A stretch of 64,000 bases of DNA from the NCBI GenBank assembly GCA_037957365.1, contig JARHVA010004227.1, forward strand, positions 396,001-460,000. Reading direction: 5' to 3'. The position numbers and the translations under genes were made by a program. Of the stretch, positions 1 through 12,352 are shown piece by piece (the first letter of the stretch is position 1; every line of letters starts with the position of its first letter). The notes beneath the pieces were generated by a model. That model saw nothing but the letters and a program-made list of their open reading frames with translations. It did no database searches and had not been told where the DNA came from. This DNA is from Torreya grandis (taxonomy: Eukaryota > Streptophyta > Pinopsida > Cupressales > Taxaceae).

Positions 1-1815
1 ACTGTCAGGATGAGAATGGACCCCACCTAAAGGTCCCCTTTATTGTGTGGCACTCTAGTTCATTCTTCACAAACTTCTTAGTAAAAATTTGGAAATGTTA
101 AATTTTATGCCCTACACCATATGATAGGTGATGCAAAGTTAAGCTTTTTTGACATCAGTCCATCAATCATCAGGGAAAAGTTTTGAGCTTATGAGGCATG
201 ACACTGACCTCATGTGGGGGTCCTTATAATCTTTGATGGGGAATTCAATCACCCCTTATAATAACTTAGGAGCTTCACCATGTACTCCACCTCTTCATCA
301 TCACTCATTATCTCATGGATATCCTTCTTGATGCCTGGGAGCCTGATTATCCTTCCAATGAGGTGTGATGATATCCTCATGCTCCTCCCTACAAATTATA
401 TGTGGTCACCATGGATGCATGATAGAAGGAATTCAATAAGTTATTCTAGATTTCCAAGTCATTATAACTCATAAAAATAAGTTACATTGGAAGCTATTAA
501 TATATCTCAAATGGATACATCAAATAATGCTACACCATATTTTGTCTTGCTCTATGTATCCACCATCCAACTGATGCTAGGTCTTGCACATGGCTTGAAT
601 AATGATGGTGTACTCCTTCAACTAACAGGTGTGCACAATTTTTTTTTAATTTTATCCTACTAAGACTTATGGGGGAAATCACATTATTTAATAGTACATC
701 TTAGTTAGCAACTTGGTGTCAACTTGTATGATGTTGACTCCTTCTACCATTAGTGTTACTATTCTTGTAGGGGTTGTTTCTACTGCTACATGCGATCACT
801 TTGGATCTTACTATTGTAGACCTATTCCCTTTTGATTCTTTCCTATCTTGATCTTGCTAGCATTGAAATGTAGTTAGTTTGCTCTACCAAAACCTTGAAT
901 GGTTCTTGGCACTTCAAAGTCATGATATCTGTGACTATACTTTTGGCCTTTGAGCTTCATAGATCATTAATGGAATTATTAGTGACAACTCACTTTTTTT
1001 CCCATTAGTTCCTATAGAGACCTCTTCCCATACCTCTATACCAAAATCTCAATGTGATCAAAATGTCTCTTTCTTCATAATCATTCACTCTAGGTGCCTG
1101 AGGGTGCTCAAATTCTCATTCTAGTAGGGTTTCTATGATTTAGCTCTCTAGTTCGCTCTAGTTTTATCAACATCTCAAGTTCACACAAAGTGTGTAATGG
1201 AAGCCAGTATATCATGTGAAATTTTATACCCTACTTACATATATCAACTTTAGTTTAGGTGTGTTAATGGCATGGTGGTGTCTAGATTTCTTGAACTTCA
1301 TAATATTCTATGAAATCCATAAAAACCCCTTGCCACCAACTCATTTAATGAAGATCTTAGTGCCTTTACTACCACCTCATTTAATGCTCCTAATGGTATT
1401 TTAGTGAAGTTATTTTTTTTTAAATGGTCACTTCTCACTCAAATATACGTGGATGCCAACTATCTATGATGATTCCCATTCTATGCTTTATTCTCTTGGC
1501 ATGACCTTCGCTTTCAATATGGTAACTTGGGTGAAACATCTCACATGTGCATGATTCAAACTCTTCAATTCCACCTTCTCTTCTCACTACACTTATATTT
1601 CAAGTAAAATTATCTATCTTGGTTGGTTTTTTGTGCTTCATCTTGCTTTGGCCTATCCTACCCCATATAAATCTATTGCATTGGCCTTCCAATGCCTGAT
1701 TTTCCTTGTCTAGTTCTCTCATGCATGATCATATGGTGTGCCTTTACTTTATTTCTTGCATAATATCATGTTGTGCATCTTTACTTGGCTCATTTATTCC
1801 AAGTCTGGACACCTC
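1..1815. other. AT-rich stretch left of E1 integrase, unassigned
   Basis: I recognise no gene here. The plus strand is T- and C-rich and carries only short open stretches. The position, downstream of the E1 integrase on the minus strand, suggests 3' non-coding or LTR sequence of E1, but I could not find a matching second LTR on the right side of the element to prove it. Confidence 0.35.
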
Positions 1816-2310
1816 CTTACACCCAATAACTTAGGTGTCTATCCCTAGGTTCTTAGGAAGTAAATGGGTTTGACTTACCTAATTAACATTAGGCATGGAA
1901 GCACTGGAGTAGTTCTTCCTTGGACCTCCAAGACCCTATAATCTATCTCTTATGCGCCTATATTTTGTGCATCTTCCTCATGAGTCTAGTGAGTTTCATG
2001 TTCCCACCACTTAGGTGTCTAGCCTCAGGGATTGTAGAAAGCATAATGGTTCAACACACCTAGTTGGATTTATGCATGAAAGGCTAGATGAACTTATACA
2101 TAGGTCTTAAAAGTGCCCTACATCTAGGATATGATGCATGGTGGTATGATGTAATTCCTTTATGCGATGTTACCAATGATCACTCACCCAAAAAATTAGG
2201 TGTTTGGCCTTAGGAGCTTAGGAAGCACAAGTGTTCAACTCACCTAGTTAGAATTATGAGTTAAGTGATAGTAGATTTTATTGATGGGCTTCAAAGCACT
2301 ACTTCTACAC
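1816..2310. repeat. Three imperfect ~180-bp tandem repeats
   Basis: Three diverged copies of one unit follow each other. The anchor ttaggtgt begins at 1831, 2011 and 2196, so the spacings are 180 and 185 bp. Each anchor is followed by a similar block containing aggaagca, a ttcaac-type segment and cacctagtta (cttacctaat in the first copy). The block lies just behind the integrase end of E1 on the minus strand, where a retrotransposon 3' untranslated region would be. Tandem subrepeats there are common in plant gypsy elements. Confidence 0.65.
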
Positions 2311-2389
2311 TATTTACACTATTACCTAAGGAACACAACAAAAAAAAAACTATTTGGCTTACACCAAACATTATTTTGGTCATCTCAAC

Positions 2390-3330
2390 TTAAATAGAAT
2401 AGTGACCAAGAAGTTAGTGTTCTCATGGCATGAGCACTATCCTATTGCCAATATGGATTCAACCTATTTCTATTAAAATGCCCAAGGATAATTTCTTCAG
2501 TCAAAGTGCATGATTTGTATTCACCTATCTATAATATGCGGTGGATGATATAGGGTCCCATCCACCTTATCTATAGTTTATCTAGGTGCTTCAAGTACTT
2601 AGAATCATAGAGAAAAATGATTGTGCCTTCTACTAACACCTTATCCTTTATATGATTACCATGTCAGAGCTTTTAGTGCACCTTTTCTATCATCTATCTC
2701 CACTTTTCTTAGATTCACGTCTCATATAAACTCTCCAAGTATTCCATCCTTGTATTTAATGACTCTTCTTTATGAGGCATGTTCCTAATATTTTGTTAAA
2801 TGCCTCAGTTGTGCCATTTGCTTATGGATGATAAGGGGCCATTTTGTGGTGTGCCACCATATACTTAGAAAATAGGATGCACACCATTTCATTGATAAAG
2901 TGATTTCCCCTAACACTAGTTAGACTAATTAGGCACCCAAATTGACTTATTATGTTTCCCAAATGAAATACATAGCATGGTGGTTGTGTAGTCTTTTACC
3001 AACATGGCCTTGACCCACTTGGTGAAATAACCTATGGATATTAGGATATATCTTGTAGCTATGTATCATGTTATAGGAGTTATCAACCAAAAAAAATCAA
3101 TGGATTATTTATCAAATAACACCTAGGCAAGAATGGGGATGAGAGGCATCCCATCCTGATGGTTGGGCTTCCATGTACACTAGCATATGTCACATGCCTT
3201 GGTGTAATCCTTATCATCTGGAAATAATCTTAGCCATCATAAACCTAACTGCAATAATTTTATTACCATTACACCTTTAGTGCAATGTCCTCTTGATATG
3301 CCTTCATGCACCTCTTACAAGATGGAGTCT
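2390..3330 (-). pseudogene. E1 integrase (zinc-binding, core, GPY/F end)
   Basis: The minus strand carries all three parts of a Ty3/gypsy integrase, which joins cDNA to host DNA. At about 3,160-3,320 the H-H-C-C zinc-binding part is readable (HEGISRGH, then KACDIC). The catalytic core follows at about 2,760-3,060. Its first aspartate is lost (family ATDYLTKW-type motif reads SIGYFTKW) and the second is valine (TSVRG where the family has TSDRG). The glutamate in TTEAFNKIL remains. The end at 2,400-2,560 contains WMGPYIIHRI, the GPY/F signature. A TAA interrupts PYHP-ANG. The protein is therefore dead both by stops and by loss of catalytic residues. Confidence 0.85.
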
Positions 3331-3559
3331 CTTTCATGCTATAAGACACATTGGAATAACACTTCATCTCTACATAGCTTATACAGTTCTTCACTGATAA
3401 GTTGAAAGGGGGTGACACAAAATGTTAGCTATTTCTTTTCCTTATTTATCATAGTCTAGGGTACAAATCTAGATGTTATAAAGGTAGAGATCTCCACCAA
3501 ATCCTCAAGATGCATTGGAATCTATACAATTGTGTGTCTTGCATGTCATTCTCAATCGA

Positions 3560-4110
3560 TGTGTTGTATCATTAGAACTGATGTGGGACAAATGGTCTAT
3601 CCCCAAATTCTACTTTTTAGGCTTAACTATAATGAAGAAATAGAATTCCTAGAATATAATTATCCATTTGCATATGGACCCATATAAAATAGGCTTGTTC
3701 ATGAGGTACTTGAGTGCCTCATGATTAATGAAAAAGATGAACATGGTTGCCAACAAATATTATCTAAATTTTTACAAGGCATAGACCATGGTGAATGTCT
3801 CATGCTCTATGGTTATGTAATTTTTATTTGTTGAGGTCAATTTATACTGGCAAAGTAGATGGGATGATCCATTTTCCCTTCCCTAGGGTGCACCAAGATT
3901 ACACCAATCACAAGTCCAAAATCATTGACATGGACATGAAAAGATGTTGTCTAATTAGAGAACTGCAAGATAGGCATGCTAGTTAATCTGATATTTAAGG
4001 TCTCAAAGTCATCATCTTGCACTTTACTCTAGTAGAATAGTATATCCTTACACAAAATATCTTCTAACAGTGATGTAATCTTCACATAAATCCTTATAAA
4101 TTTTATGTAA
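3560..4110 (-). pseudogene. E1 RNase H
   Basis: The minus strand reads as the second half of a gypsy RNase H, the enzyme that removes RNA from the RNA/DNA hybrid during reverse transcription. Readable pieces are FTMVYAL, then ATMFIFFINHEALKYLMN and KWIIIF, matching the family pattern of a charged or H-containing FxxDHxAL motif followed by a hydrophobic strand. The family aspartate before H is asparagine here. In-frame stops replace what are usually glutamine or arginine codons. It lies directly between the RT and integrase remnants of the same strand. Confidence 0.75.
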
Positions 4111-4179
4111 TATCCATAATGGCCAAGAAAGGCATGAACATCTTTTTGTGTGGAAAGAGTTTATAGCTAAATGATGATG

Positions 4180-4900
4180 GTGATATTCACTAGAACAATG
4201 AGAAAACCATCCTTATAGATGATGTGTCCAAGTAAGGTTCCAAATGGTGTTGTGAAGATACAATTTTTTGAGTTTAAGGATATCTGAAGCTACTCGCACC
4301 TATCAAACATTAGGCATAGGTTGTAACAATGATCCTTGATGAGGCCATACACCATCCAATCATCTAAATAAACTTTGAGGAACATATGATGAAATATTTA
4401 AACATGGTGATCACCACTCTAGAGAATATGGTTGGCACATTATTGAGTCCAAATGGAATCATGTTGTAATAAAAATAACACGATTCAGTCGTAAAGGTTA
4501 TTTTAGGCTTATCCTCCTCCTCAATATAGACTTGGTGAAGGTGTAGATTTTGTAACCTATAATGCTTTCAGGACTTCATCAATGAACATATTTGGGAAGG
4601 GGTCATTGATGAAAGTGATGTTTAACATTCTATAATTGATGCAAATGTGAATGCACCTATCCTTCTTGATGCTTATTACCATTGGGCTCACCCACTCAGA
4701 CACTTGCATAGGGTAAATGACCCCTATGGCTGATATTAAATCTATCTCTATTTTAACCTTGGTGTGGAGGTTGGGATTAATCCTATAGGGGTGATTTTTG
4801 GCTAGTCTTACACCATAGATTAAATTTATGATCATCTTCCTAAGGCATGGGTGGGTGCCCTTCATATCTTGATAAGTTCTAGGGAACAAGTCTTGGAATT
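4180..4900 (-). pseudogene. E1 reverse transcriptase
   Basis: This is the clearest coding trace of E1: an open stretch of about 110 codons on the minus strand (4,557-4,889) continued by broken frames to 4,180. Readable hallmarks, in order, are the NPNLHTKVKIEIDL segment, VSEWVSPMV, a CINYRMLN motif (family CxDYRxLN with D changed to N), a PFGLNN block at about 4,425-4,465, the catalytic YLDD at 4,359-4,370 and LGHII near 4,230. The YLDD box is intact but the enzyme is interrupted by stops between these blocks. It would have copied element RNA to DNA. Confidence 0.9.
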
Positions 4901-6229
4901 ACTTTAAGAGATCTATGATGTACTCCAACTCTATGTCAAACTAATAGGCACATAGAGTAACCATCTATGACTCTCCTTCTACTCTTATCCACTTTGATGG
5001 TCTTAAGTGGGGCATATTATGGATCATTCTTCTCCTACTGTAAATCTTTGAATTGATGAGTTCCTTCTACTGTCTCAATGTGAAGATGAGTGGGGTTTTC
5101 TTCTCTAAGAGCGCTATTATCTACTTGGCACACGACATTTCTTTTGGTAATCAACATTTTGTAGTAGTTCTCATTTCAATTTTCATCATCTTCCTCCCTT
5201 GAGTCATTATTGAGTATTTATTATTAAAAAAAGGTTAGGAGTGCCAACCCTTTTTCCTTGAACATGTATTTCAAGCATTCTTTTAGGATGGTGGTGTCTT
5301 TGAACAATACCCTCCAAATTACTTGCAATGGTTCAACTAGTTCAAAGTTTGAAAAGGAAAAGGAGAAGGTATGCACACACTTCTCCTTAAGGCCCTCCTA
5401 ATTAGTGATATCTCAATGTGTCTCATTGATCACATACCATGTCCATACCCATGTATTTAGATCCCTATAAAAGGCATGTACCCATAAGTTCTTTGGGGTA
5501 GTCACACGATAGTTAATCCATGTCTCCTCACATAGGTGCACATACACCATGAGATTAGAGTCACTAGAGTATGCTGAGATATCCAAGTTCTCATTACTAC
5601 TCCCAAACCTAGTGTACATGGTCACCTTTACCTCTAGCTAAGTTGGAAAGTTATACCTTTGAGTTACCCACCAATGCATGGTACTACTCCTCAAGGTGTA
5701 CACAAGTGCACCCTTTTTTTTGTCTCTTTAAGGATGCATGCTTCAAGATCATGGATATACCTTTCCATTGGGTTTCTCCCTTCAAATTTTGGGATCACTA
5801 CAAGTTTGCCTTTACTCAAGTGGAGTACCCTTTTTTTCTTCTCCTAGCATGGGACCCATCATTTGAAGGCATGATCAATCTAGACCTATCTAGTCCTCAT
5901 GGGATTTTCCACCTTTACACACACCAAATGACATTTATGACCAATGGACTTATATTCCTCTTCAAACCATTAGTTGTATGTTATTTTAGTGGTGTTTGAT
6001 GTTGACTTCACATCCTCTTATAAAATCAATCTTTGATTAGAAGGATGGAAATTATCAATGCCTTGCATTGTGATGTTATAAATATGGTTGATCTCATCCT
6101 CTAAATTAATGCTCTCCACATAGGGGGTCCTTGGTCTCTTAAAATGGGGATAATTACCCTTTCCTTTCCATTTTCAAATTTCATGTATTTCTTCTTGAAT
6201 CACATATCTATGTTGTTGGTGTAACACCA

Positions 6230-6690
6230 AGGCCTCCCTAGAAGCACTAGGTAGTTATCCTATTTGGCTAACTTGATAACCTCAAACTTAGCATGGAATT
6301 CAACACCCATAATATCTAAAATAGTACCCTAATTTTTTTTGATTGATTTCTCTTAGGTCTTATTGGCCATGAAAAGTACATGGGGAAAAGGTCTCAAGGC
6401 TAGCCTACCCATCTTCTCCCATGAATTCTTGGTCAAGATATTGACCTATACATCAGTGTCGATCAACACATCATAGATAGATCATCCATCGATAGTGGAA
6501 TTAAATAGTAACTCTTGGTCATACTCTACATTATAAGTGTGCCTTACTTCACATGCCCAATTCATATGTAGTGCCACAAATTCAATTACGTGGGGCTCAA
6601 AAACTTCACTTGGATTTCTCCCTACATGTTCTAAGAGCAGAAATTTTAGTAGGAGAAGTATCCCACCCATTTATAGAAGGTACAATATCT
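6230..6690 (-). pseudogene. E1 retropepsin-type aspartic protease
   Basis: On the minus strand the active-site region reads YDVLIDTDV, then a stop, then VNILTKNSWEKMG. This corresponds to the gypsy DTG-A-S/G-VNI motif, with the essential glycine changed to aspartate and a stop next to it. Further on, a YLVLLGRPW motif marks the end of the domain. The protease would process the Gag-Pol polyprotein. It sits between the gag and RT traces, as expected. The open run at 6,482-6,670 is the segment just upstream of the active site. Confidence 0.75.
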
Positions 6691-7689
6691 CTATCAGCGC
6701 CTATAATTTATCCTCCTATCTATCTTATTTTCTACATGAGGTGGTATCCTACACTTCTAAATCTCTAGCCATCTAAATTTCTCCCTAAAAATTTTGTATT
6801 ACACTCATGACTTATTGTAGAACATCCTTTTGATGTATTGGGTTAGCGTAGGGTGTGTATTTTAGCTTAGGATGCACTATACACTTAGTAAGGCTTGGTT
6901 TTCTCTATTTTAGGCATAACTCTTATCTTAACATAATTGGTTACTAAGTGGTGAATCCACTCTGAGTGGTATCTTACACTTTGATTATCTCTATGCATGT
7001 TGGATGTAACTTTTGAGCCCATTTAATATCTTTAGGCTCACACCTGATCATCCCTATACTCCTATTGATGCCCATTTTTCCTTAGGTTATATTTTTGTAC
7101 AAGTTGAGGAACTCTTTGACCTTATGTGGTCCTTGATAATACCCACACATTATATGTGTTGGGTAGTCACACTAATAATACTCAGTAGACCTATACTTAT
7201 AACATGATGCTATGGGAATCTTCCTTCACCACATCCTCCACCTCACCTTCTAGTGCCTCTTTGGTTCTTATATCTAGCATTCTATTGGCAATAACCCTCA
7301 TTTCCTTGGTTCACCTTCCCTTTGGTTATTATAATTTCCTACCATGTTCCTCTATCCATGTTATAGTACATTTCATCAATTACTCAGTATTTAGTTATGT
7401 TGTGAGTGTAGGCATTACACAACTTGTAGTAGATGGTTGTGTTGTTTTGGCACATTATAACAAGGGGTAGTTGTAAACATCTTGTGACTTGTGAAAAACT
7501 TCAAAACTAAGAAGTAGTGTGTACACATTCCTTCGATGGTCATTATTTCTATTATGGCCCTCCATCTCATAGTTGGTATACCAAAAATCACTTCTAGTGT
7601 CTTATGATGAACCAGTAGTTAGCTTCTATAGTTTGGAGGCCATAGATGTAATTTTTGCCTCCATAAATGGGCTAATTTTTGTATCAGTG

Positions 7690-8110
7690 CTCCCAACCAC
7701 CTCAGCCCTGAGCATAGATTCAAGCACTTCTCAGGGGTCTGTGAATGTTTTCATGGATAACACCCTTATGAAAGGCACTAATAGTCCTCTAATGAACCAT
7801 TGCACATGTTGGGAGGGGTGAATTTCATAATATATTTTGGAAAGGAACATATTGAATATAGTGTCATATAAGTGTACACTCTCTGATAATCCCTAGTTGA
7901 TCTCCTTGAGCATGGTGATGCTCTACTACTCAAACTCATGTATATCAAATTATTTAAAAAAGGCTCCTTTTAGGGTGTCATAATAAACCATAGATTGGTT
8001 AAGATCAAACTTATGATACAAATTATGGGAATGATTGAGTAAGGTTATCATAAATTGGGTTATTCTTTGAGCATGCCATTATAACTCACACTTGAGCCCA
8101 TGATCTATGA
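7690..8110 (-). pseudogene. E1 gag (capsid) fragment
   Basis: The minus strand reads fragments typical of the end of a retrotransposon gag domain: MVYYDTLKGAF, later HPSQHVQWFIRGLLVPF and KTFTDP-EVLESMLRAE. In the family these correspond to the block around the major homology region and the following helix. Stops and frame changes are frequent. No zinc-knuckle was recognised between this and the protease. The capsid would package element RNA. Confidence 0.5.
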
Positions 8111-9450
8111 TGTTCTCCACACTATGATACTTTGGTAGGCACATAGCCATATCATAATAGATTTGGGGATGGGGAGTAGCCAGTACCTAAGACACTTATC
8201 CTCATGGTGTTTATCCTAGAATTGGTCCTCCAAAGCCTCTAGCCACTAGGCCAATCACTAGTCTGATGGTTACTACTAGTGATACAAAATATGATGGCAC
8301 CATATTATTGACTATTGGTATTTGACCACTCTGTACAGGCTATTGCTCATATGTGTCACTAGAATTGGTTGAATTAGGGTGCTTACACTCACATTATATC
8401 TATTTGGGATAGCACCTCAAATTCTGGAGGTATCTTTACTTATCTTCTCATACGAGATAACTTGTTCAATTATAAAGTTTTGGTCCAAATTTGAAAAATG
8501 ATCAAAGTCTACATCGATAATGAGGTCATTTATCAATATTTTATTTTCATTTAGGGAATTAGGTGCATGAGCTCATACCATAGGTTTAAAGAGGGTAGGT
8601 TCATCTCTAATGGTCAAGTTCTAAGGGGACCTTGAGCATTCTCCCATCGACTATGGAGCTTGTTCTAAGGCTTTGAGGGCACCTTCATTTGGGCATGATT
8701 GCCATTCAAGATATCCTTCCCTATGCCCTTCCCACTCACTATGGGTCCTCTTGACACTTCCAAGTTCTATTTATTCTATTATTCCATGCCTCCTCTTATT
8801 ATAAGTCTATCTCCTAATCTCTTGGTTGTCAATTTTCCCATATCCTTCCATTTCACCTCACCTACATGTCCCTTCTTCCCTATTATGATGCTCATATGTG
8901 AGGGAAATTTTATCCTTCCATCCTCACTATTTTGAAGCTATAATCTACCATTAGCTTTTTTTATCTTGGGGCTAAGTTCTTTTAGAAATGTGCCTTTGAG
9001 CTCATGTAAGAACTGGTACTTTATTTCTTCAAGGTAGGAGTACATCGATACCATGAATTCAATCATATAGTTTTTTACTACCCCTTTCCACCATTTGTCT
9101 ATGGCTTTAGTCCAAGTGAAAACTAAGTTTTTAAGCCTCTCTAGGCACTCTTTTGTCTATGTGAGGCACTGTCCATTACTTCAGCTTCTATGGGTCACAT
9201 AAGCATCCAACCAGTAGTACGCTTGCTTTAGTATTTCACAAAATAAAACCTCTGATAAGGCATCATATAAGTGGTTTTGGACCCACTTCCTTGGGTTCTA
9301 CGATCTACTAGTCAGATACTTCAATGTAAATTTGTCTTCCACTCATTATAGCTAGTTTTAAATGTTCTCAAGGGAGAGTTACAGCATTATCTTGGTACAC
9401 CACTATAGTAACAAATTAAATAGATCCTAGTATTGAAACCAAAATGTTAT

Positions 9451-10640
9451 AGAAAATTTAGTCTTCTCATTCATGGGCCTAGTCACACACTTATCTAGTT
9501 GTCTAAGTTGGATTTAAGCTTGTCTTGATGAGGTGTAGACCCTAATTATTCCTATGGTGCTCAACATTTAGCACTTGGTTATGCTAGCATAAATATACAT
9601 AAGGCACAAGACTTATGTTCTCACCTAAATTACAATAGAGAAGGGATCGGCGTATGTGTTGGGCTAGTTGTGTCATGGCACAACTCTATTCTTCAAAGAC
9701 TTGGGTTAACACAATGATGGTTATGCATTCATAGGTGTAAGCCTTTGGTTTCATAGGCTTAATGGCATTTGAGTGATTAAGGTCCAACTAGTTATCTGAT
9801 TAAGGTACATAACATGGTCTTATGCTTTGTCATGGGTTTCATTTAGGGTGCAGGGTTTTAACCATACTTAATGCATTTCATATCATGGGCATAGGGTTAT
9901 TTACTAGCTATAGGTCCACCATAAATGAGTTAGGTTGGAAGCTTGGAAGATCTCAATACACACATTCAACAAAATAAGGCATGCAATCAAATAACATTCT
10001 AAGACTTAACTATTTAGCCCATTAACCATTCACATAAGGCATTATTCATTAAATAAGTTAAAAAATAATATAAATATGTCAATAGAACTAAACACAATCT
10101 CAACTTAAGATACTATAGGCTCAGAGGCTCATAGGCAAGCTTGGGCATTAAAAAGGGGATCTTTATAAGCATCTTGAACTACTTCTATTTTCTAATGACA
10201 ACCATCCAACATCAATTTACCAAAGATTCACTACTTCATTTTTCTTCCTTTCTCTAGTTAAACATAACTTCCTTTTATAAGCTTTAGAGCATCTTAGGAT
10301 CATGGGGAATGGATTAAATTGACTACTAAGCTAGTGTTGGGGGTAGACATCCTATTGCCTCTACTACACTTTGTCTTCAATGTGAAATCAGTGTCCCATG
10401 CACCCACTTCCCAATGCTATGGATTCAAAAGGAGTCACTTGTCTTTAATGGTTGGTCACTATCCCATGCACTTTCTTCTCAATATTGATTGGAGTTATTA
10501 GCTACTAGCCAGCTGGCACTGCTATAACACAAAACAATAATCATCCTTTATGATTTCCTCATACCTAAGTTTTGTCAAGCTGGCATGGTTCCACTTCTTA
10601 GAATGAAATAGGGACCAATAGAAGAATTATCAACTTTAAG
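9451..10640. other. Unassigned, possibly the E1 5' LTR
   Basis: No gene is visible. If the weak primer site near 9,440 (minus strand) is real, the 5' LTR of E1 starts here, but no matching copy was found on the left side of the element. Confidence 0.2.
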
Positions 10641-11550
10641 TAGTAGATCTATAGGATTTGGATTATGTTTTCTAAGACTAAAAACTAGTATAATATCTAT
10701 AACATAATGATGGTGTTATTTTATAGGTTATAACTAGGGTTTAATGGAAAAAACTAGAGCATCAATGTTTATAATTCAAAGCAATAGATCCATAGGGTTT
10801 AGAATGTGCTAGGTAAGACAAAATACTGGTGGACATGTAGTGTTCACCAAATAGAATTTTAAAGGATATCCCATTAGATATCCATTTGGAATAATGTTGG
10901 CTACACTCTCGAAGAACCTACTTCACCTTTTGGGGAGACTACTCCATGTGTAAGGTTGGTTATTATTATTTACACTTTATGATTTAATTTTATCTTGGTA
11001 TTATCATAAGGGAGCTTATTTCACATAGTTTAATTATTGTTAAGTTATCTATTTCTACTATTGAGAAAGGGATGAAGCTTGGTGGTACTTATTTTAACTA
11101 TCTATTTTTCAAAAACCTTCTAGGTGTGAAATTATTAAGTTAACCCTATGTTTACCTTATGTTAAAGTTTGTATTGCCAAACGGGTTCTGGTAGAAAAAA
11201 CCTAAGTGGAAGTTTTTCTTCTTCCAAGAAGTATATCTATAGGGTTTATATTATATTGGGTAAAATAAAGGACTGATAAAATTCTAGAGATCCTTGGGTA
11301 AAAGTCTCAAGGATATCTTTTGCCTCATTCCACCGTAAGGGGTGACTACCCCATTTATAAGGCTGGTTTGTATTGTCTATCCTCTAAGCTCTTGTTTTAC
11401 CTTGGTATTATCCTATGGGAACTTATTTTTTATAGTTTGATGGCTGTTAAGTTATCCCATATCCTATTTGGAAAGGGAGAAAGTTTGGTTGTATTTTTTG
11501 TTATTGCCTATCTTTCAAAAAGCCTATTGTACAAAAAATTCTTAAGTTAA
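10640..11550. repeat. Diverged direct duplication, 387-bp offset
   Basis: The block from about 10,767 to 11,144 recurs at about 11,222 to 11,550. Shared anchors are gactac (10,937 and 11,324), a conserved cttggtattat block and a ttaagttatc block. A fragment of the unit (agatctatagg-type) also occurs at 10,646. No protein is recognisable, and the copies are clearly diverged, so the event is old. Confidence 0.6.
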
Positions 11551-12229
11551 TCACCAAATTGAAGGTAAAGGTTAGTCATGATGGGTTATTTCTAGACTAT
11601 TGATGGATCAACTATCAAACACTTATATCCAAATGGATTTTATAGGAATATACATCAAATCTTAGTTTTTATATGTGGATGTTAGAGGAATCCATATCAA
11701 CTTACATTTGTAGATTTCTGAGGAATCCACAATGAACTCACTATTAACCTAGTCTTAGGATCCTATTATTATTGGAAAATCCCTTGGGGATTTCAAATTA
11801 GCTTGGGATGGTGTTATTTTTTTTGGGTGTTAGGTGAGCACCTTGATTCAATTCATATGGATATTTCATTTTTGTGTTTCAACAATTGCTTTTTTAAGTC
11901 AGGGTGATGCAAAAGTTTCATGGAGATAGAATATCAATGGAAGCTAACTTGTTTAGTTATGCTATAGGTAAGGGTGCTACTTTTTGGTAGGCTATGGTTT
12001 AGTTTTCTATTAGTTTTTTAGTTTCTCATGGTCCCTTTTATCTACTTGTATGTTATTGAATTGTAAACTATATTTTTTATGTTAGTTTTATAATGAAAGC
12101 TTCAGGGAATTCTTATTGTAGTAAGATAACTATTGGCTATATTTATTTCTATTAATGAGTTATTTTCCCATTATTTGATCTACTAAGGTTGTGGTATATT
12201 TTAAACACTCTTTTTGTAACCTATTTAGG
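11551..12229. other. AT-rich, nothing recognised
   Basis: No open frame with recognisable content, no LTR end and no clear repeat was found in this stretch. Confidence 0.3.
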
Positions 12230-12352
12230 TTATGGGATCCTTCAAACCCTCTTATTGTGATTTGTTATAGTTATAGATGCCATCAAACAATCTTATTGTG
12301 ATATATTATGGTTATGAGATCCTTCAAACCCTCTTGGTTGTGGTACTAGTAA
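12230..12352. repeat. 41-bp minisatellite, three copies
   Basis: Units of about 41 bp begin at 12,230, 12,271 and 12,312. Each contains a ttat-g-gatccttcaaac core followed by a tcttattgtg-type segment. The copies differ by several substitutions. Confidence 0.6.

Larger units (their letters stand above)
2390..9450 (-). mobile_element. E1: degenerate Ty3/gypsy retrotransposon
   Basis: Read on the minus strand from right to left, the segment shows gag, aspartic protease, reverse transcriptase, RNase H and integrase, which is the Ty3/gypsy order. All domains are interrupted by stops and frameshifts. The stretch between protease and RT (about 4,900-6,230) and the presumed gag start and leader (8,110-9,450) have no recognisable domain. 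A weak primer-site-like TGGTTTCAATAC lies on the minus strand near 9,440, so the 5' LTR should begin just to its right. Its limits are not resolved. Age and decay are greater than in C2 or E3. Confidence 0.8.

Noticed and set aside
5643..5999. 118-codon aromatic-rich open frame on the plus strand
   Set aside because: It lies opposite the E1 polyprotein region and has no domain or start context. Such frames are expected on the pyrimidine-rich strand of the element.
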